From: Pseudomonadota bacterium
GTDB lineage: Bacteria; Pseudomonadota; Alphaproteobacteria; Sphingomonadales; SMXR01
DNA: 7,464 nucleotides
Direction: 5' to 3'
Assembly: GCA_022571175.1 (NCBI GenBank)
Contig: JACZYI010000087.1
Location: 1 to 7,464, forward strand
Every line of letters starts with the position of its first letter. The first letter of the stretch is position 1. Below, piece by piece: positions 6,067 to 7,464 of the stretch. Both the position numbers and the translations under genes were made by a program. The notes beneath the pieces were generated by a model that had not been told where the DNA came from, made no database searches, and saw only the letters and a program-made list of their open reading frames with translations.

Positions 6067-7001
6067 AGAAGCTTGTGGCCGCTGTTGTTCAGTCCGCTCC
6101 CCCTGCCTTTGATACGGACAAGACACTTGAGAAACTGGCAGACCTGGCCTCGGATGCAGCGGGCAAAAAGGCTCAACTTGCGGTTTTCCCTGAAGCCTTT
6201 GTGGGCTCTTACCCGAAGGGTCTGGATTTTGGCATGCGGCTCGGCATGCGCACGGACGAAGGCCGCGAAGATTTCAAGCGTTATTTTGCTGCTGCCATTG
6301 AGCTTCCCGGCCCCGAGCTGGATAAAATTGGTGAGATCGCCAAAAAAACCGGCCTTCATATGGTCGTTGGTGCCATCGAGCGGGAGGGCGGCACGATTTA
6401 TTGTACGGCGGTTATGTTCAATGCCCGGGGGGATTATCTGGGCAAACATAGAAAGCTAATGCCAACGGCACTTGAGCGTGCGGTCTGGGGGCAGGGGGAT
6501 GGCTCCACGCTTAATGTTTATGATACAGAGCTTGGCAGACTGGGCGCGGTTATCTGCTGGGAAAACCGCATGCCTCTTTTGCGCATGACCATGTTTGCCA
6601 AGGGCATAGAGCTATATTGTGTGCCCACGGTTGATGATCGGGAAAACTGGATTCCTCTGATGCAGACGGTTGCCTTTGAAGGGCGCTGTTTTGTCCTCTC
6701 CGCATGCCAGTTTGCCAAACGCTCGGACTTTCCCGATGATTACAACTGTATTCAGGGTAATGATCCTGATGGTGTTTTGATTAATGGCGGCAGCGTTATG
6801 GTCTCACCCTTTGGCGAAATACTGGCAGGGCCAGAATATGGTAGCGAGACTATTTTGACGGCAGAACTTGATCTCGGGGATATTGCGCGCGGGAAATATG
6901 ATTTTGATGTCACCGGTCATTACGCCCGGCCCGACATTTTTGAACTGAAGGTCAATGAGGCTCCCATGGCCGTGGTGAGCAAAGCTGAGGAGACCGACTA
7001 G
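6063..7001 (+). CDS. nitrilase (branch 1 of the nitrilase superfamily)
   Basis: A 312-residue cytoplasmic hydrolase of normal nitrilase length. Nitrilases convert a nitrile to the carboxylic acid and ammonia through a thioimidate on the catalytic cysteine. The set is complete: Glu44 in VFPEAFVGSYPKG, Lys131 in GKHRKLMPT, the additional conserved Glu138 in ALERAVWGQGDGS, and Cys165 in AVICWENRMPLLR. The CWEN signature, followed by AKGIELYCVPTVDDRENW and EGRCFVLSACQ, separates it from the amidase and carbamoylase branches. The natural substrate cannot be read from the sequence; aliphatic, aryl and arylacetonitriles are all possible. Translation probably depends on coupling to the preceding gene through the ATGA overlap, since its own ribosome site is weak. 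The stop TAG is shared tail to tail with the convergent dehydrogenase gene. Confidence 0.92.
   Translation: MKKLVAAVVQSAPPAFDTDKTLEKLADLASDAAGKKAQLAVFPEAFVGSYPKGLDFGMRLGMRTDEGREDFKRYFAAAIELPGPELDKIGEIAKKTGLHMVVGAIEREGGTIYCTAVMFNARGDYLGKHRKLMPTALERAVWGQGDGSTLNVYDTELGRLGAVICWENRMPLLRMTMFAKGIELYCVPTVDDRENWIPLMQTVAFEGRCFVLSACQFAKRSDFPDDYNCIQGNDPDGVLINGGSVMVSPFGEILAGPEYGSETILTAELDLGDIARGKYDFDVTGHYARPDIFELKVNEAPMAVVSKAEETD
6998..7001. other. shared CTAG of convergent stop codons
   Basis: The palindrome CTAG supplies the TAG of the nitrilase on the + strand (6999-7001) and the TAG of the dehydrogenase on the - strand (6998-7000). No space is left between the genes for a terminator, so transcripts from each side must run into the other gene unless they end inside it. 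Confidence 0.92.
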
Positions 7002-7464
7002 GCATTGAGGGATGCGAAGTTCTGGTCTTTCCCTGCCAGCTCTTTCAGCAGCTCAGCCGGTGTCCACCATCGTTCACCGAAGCGCTCTGCAAAACCCTCA
7101 ATGGCTTTGAGAATTTCAGCCAGTCCCACCTGATCAGCGTAATACATGGGTCCACCAAGGTGTGGGGGAAAGCCGTAGCCATTGACCCAAACCGTGTCGA
7201 TATCGCCGGGTCTGGCCGCTATGCCTTCTGCCAGAATGCGTGCTCCGGTATTGATAAGTGGGTAGATGCACCGCTGGACAATTTCTTCGGCCCCGATTTC
7301 GCGTCGCTCAATGCCGGCTTTTTCAGCCTCTTCCAGAATGATGGCATCCACAATTGGATCGGGCGTGGGCGTGCGACTGCCTTCCTTGTAAATATAGACA
7401 CCCGCGCCGGGTTTCTGGCCCTTGCTGTCCATTTTCACTAACCGGTTTGCCTCCCGGGAGGCGT
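6998..7464 (-). CDS. 3-hydroxyacyl-CoA dehydrogenase, FadJ/FadB type, C-terminal part (5' end outside window)
   Basis: This is the C-terminal end of a multifunctional beta-oxidation enzyme (enoyl-CoA hydratase/3-hydroxyacyl-CoA dehydrogenase). The frame stays open to the right edge and reads SREANRLV before the GTG at 7438, so that GTG is not the start. The visible part begins in the family's GQKPGAGVYIYKEG segment, between the two C-terminal 3HCDH domains. It continues through EIVQRCIYPLINTGARILAE and the strongly conserved VNGYGFPPHLGGPMYYAD, and ends at WWTPAELLKELAG. The enzyme hydrates trans-2-enoyl-CoA and oxidises the 3-hydroxyacyl-CoA with NAD; the hydratase and NAD-binding domains would lie beyond the window. 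It converges on the nitrilase and is probably regulated separately. Confidence 0.9.
   Translation of the reverse strand, partial: ASREANRLVKMDSKGQKPGAGVYIYKEGSRTPTPDPIVDAIILEEAEKAGIERREIGAEEIVQRCIYPLINTGARILAEGIAARPGDIDTVWVNGYGFPPHLGGPMYYADQVGLAEILKAIEGFAERFGERWWTPAELLKELAGKDQNFASLNA

Noticed and set aside
7219..7441. Plus- and minus-strand alternative frames opposite or within the dehydrogenase fragment
   Set aside because: The FadJ-type frame carries conserved family motifs throughout; the alternatives carry none.

Overview
The window reads as a stretch of chromosome from a Gram-negative bacterium of moderate GC content, most likely an alphaproteobacterium. The support is the 17 kDa-surface-antigen type glycine-zipper protein, two lipobox signals, an outer-membrane barrel ending in phenylalanine, a DUF423 protein and a FadJ-like beta-oxidation enzyme. 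The order cannot be assigned by eye. I see no tRNA, rRNA, insertion sequence, integrase, phage gene or CRISPR array. The genes are tightly packed and the longest gap is about 200 bases.

Layout. At the left edge is the 3' end of a glycine-zipper envelope protein (+ strand). It converges on a two-gene minus-strand unit: a small lipoprotein whose end overlaps the start of a DUF423 membrane protein by 11 bases. A gap of about 200 bases with several short inverted repeats separates this unit from a divergent 435-codon gene. That gene has the layout of a nucleotidyltransferase fused to a CDP-alcohol phosphatidyltransferase, but signature residues of both domains are replaced. Next is a 781-residue lipoprotein with a complete subtilisin (S8) catalytic set and a C-terminal beta-rich, barrel-like region, resembling the autotransporter proteases NalP and SphB1. 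A small exported four-cysteine protein of unknown function follows.

The right third holds a two-gene unit joined by an ATGA overlap: a protein of unknown family with an ungapped internal duplication, and a branch-1 nitrilase with a complete Glu-Lys-Cys set. The nitrilase runs tail to tail into the 3' end of a FadJ-type 3-hydroxyacyl-CoA dehydrogenase on the minus strand, and the two stop codons share one CTAG.

The left and centre are mostly envelope functions (surface antigen-like protein, lipoproteins, membrane proteins, surface protease). The right end is metabolic (nitrile hydrolysis, fatty acid oxidation). No single dedicated system is evident. The best candidates for something undescribed are the degenerate fusion enzyme and the duplicated-motif protein coupled to the nitrilase.
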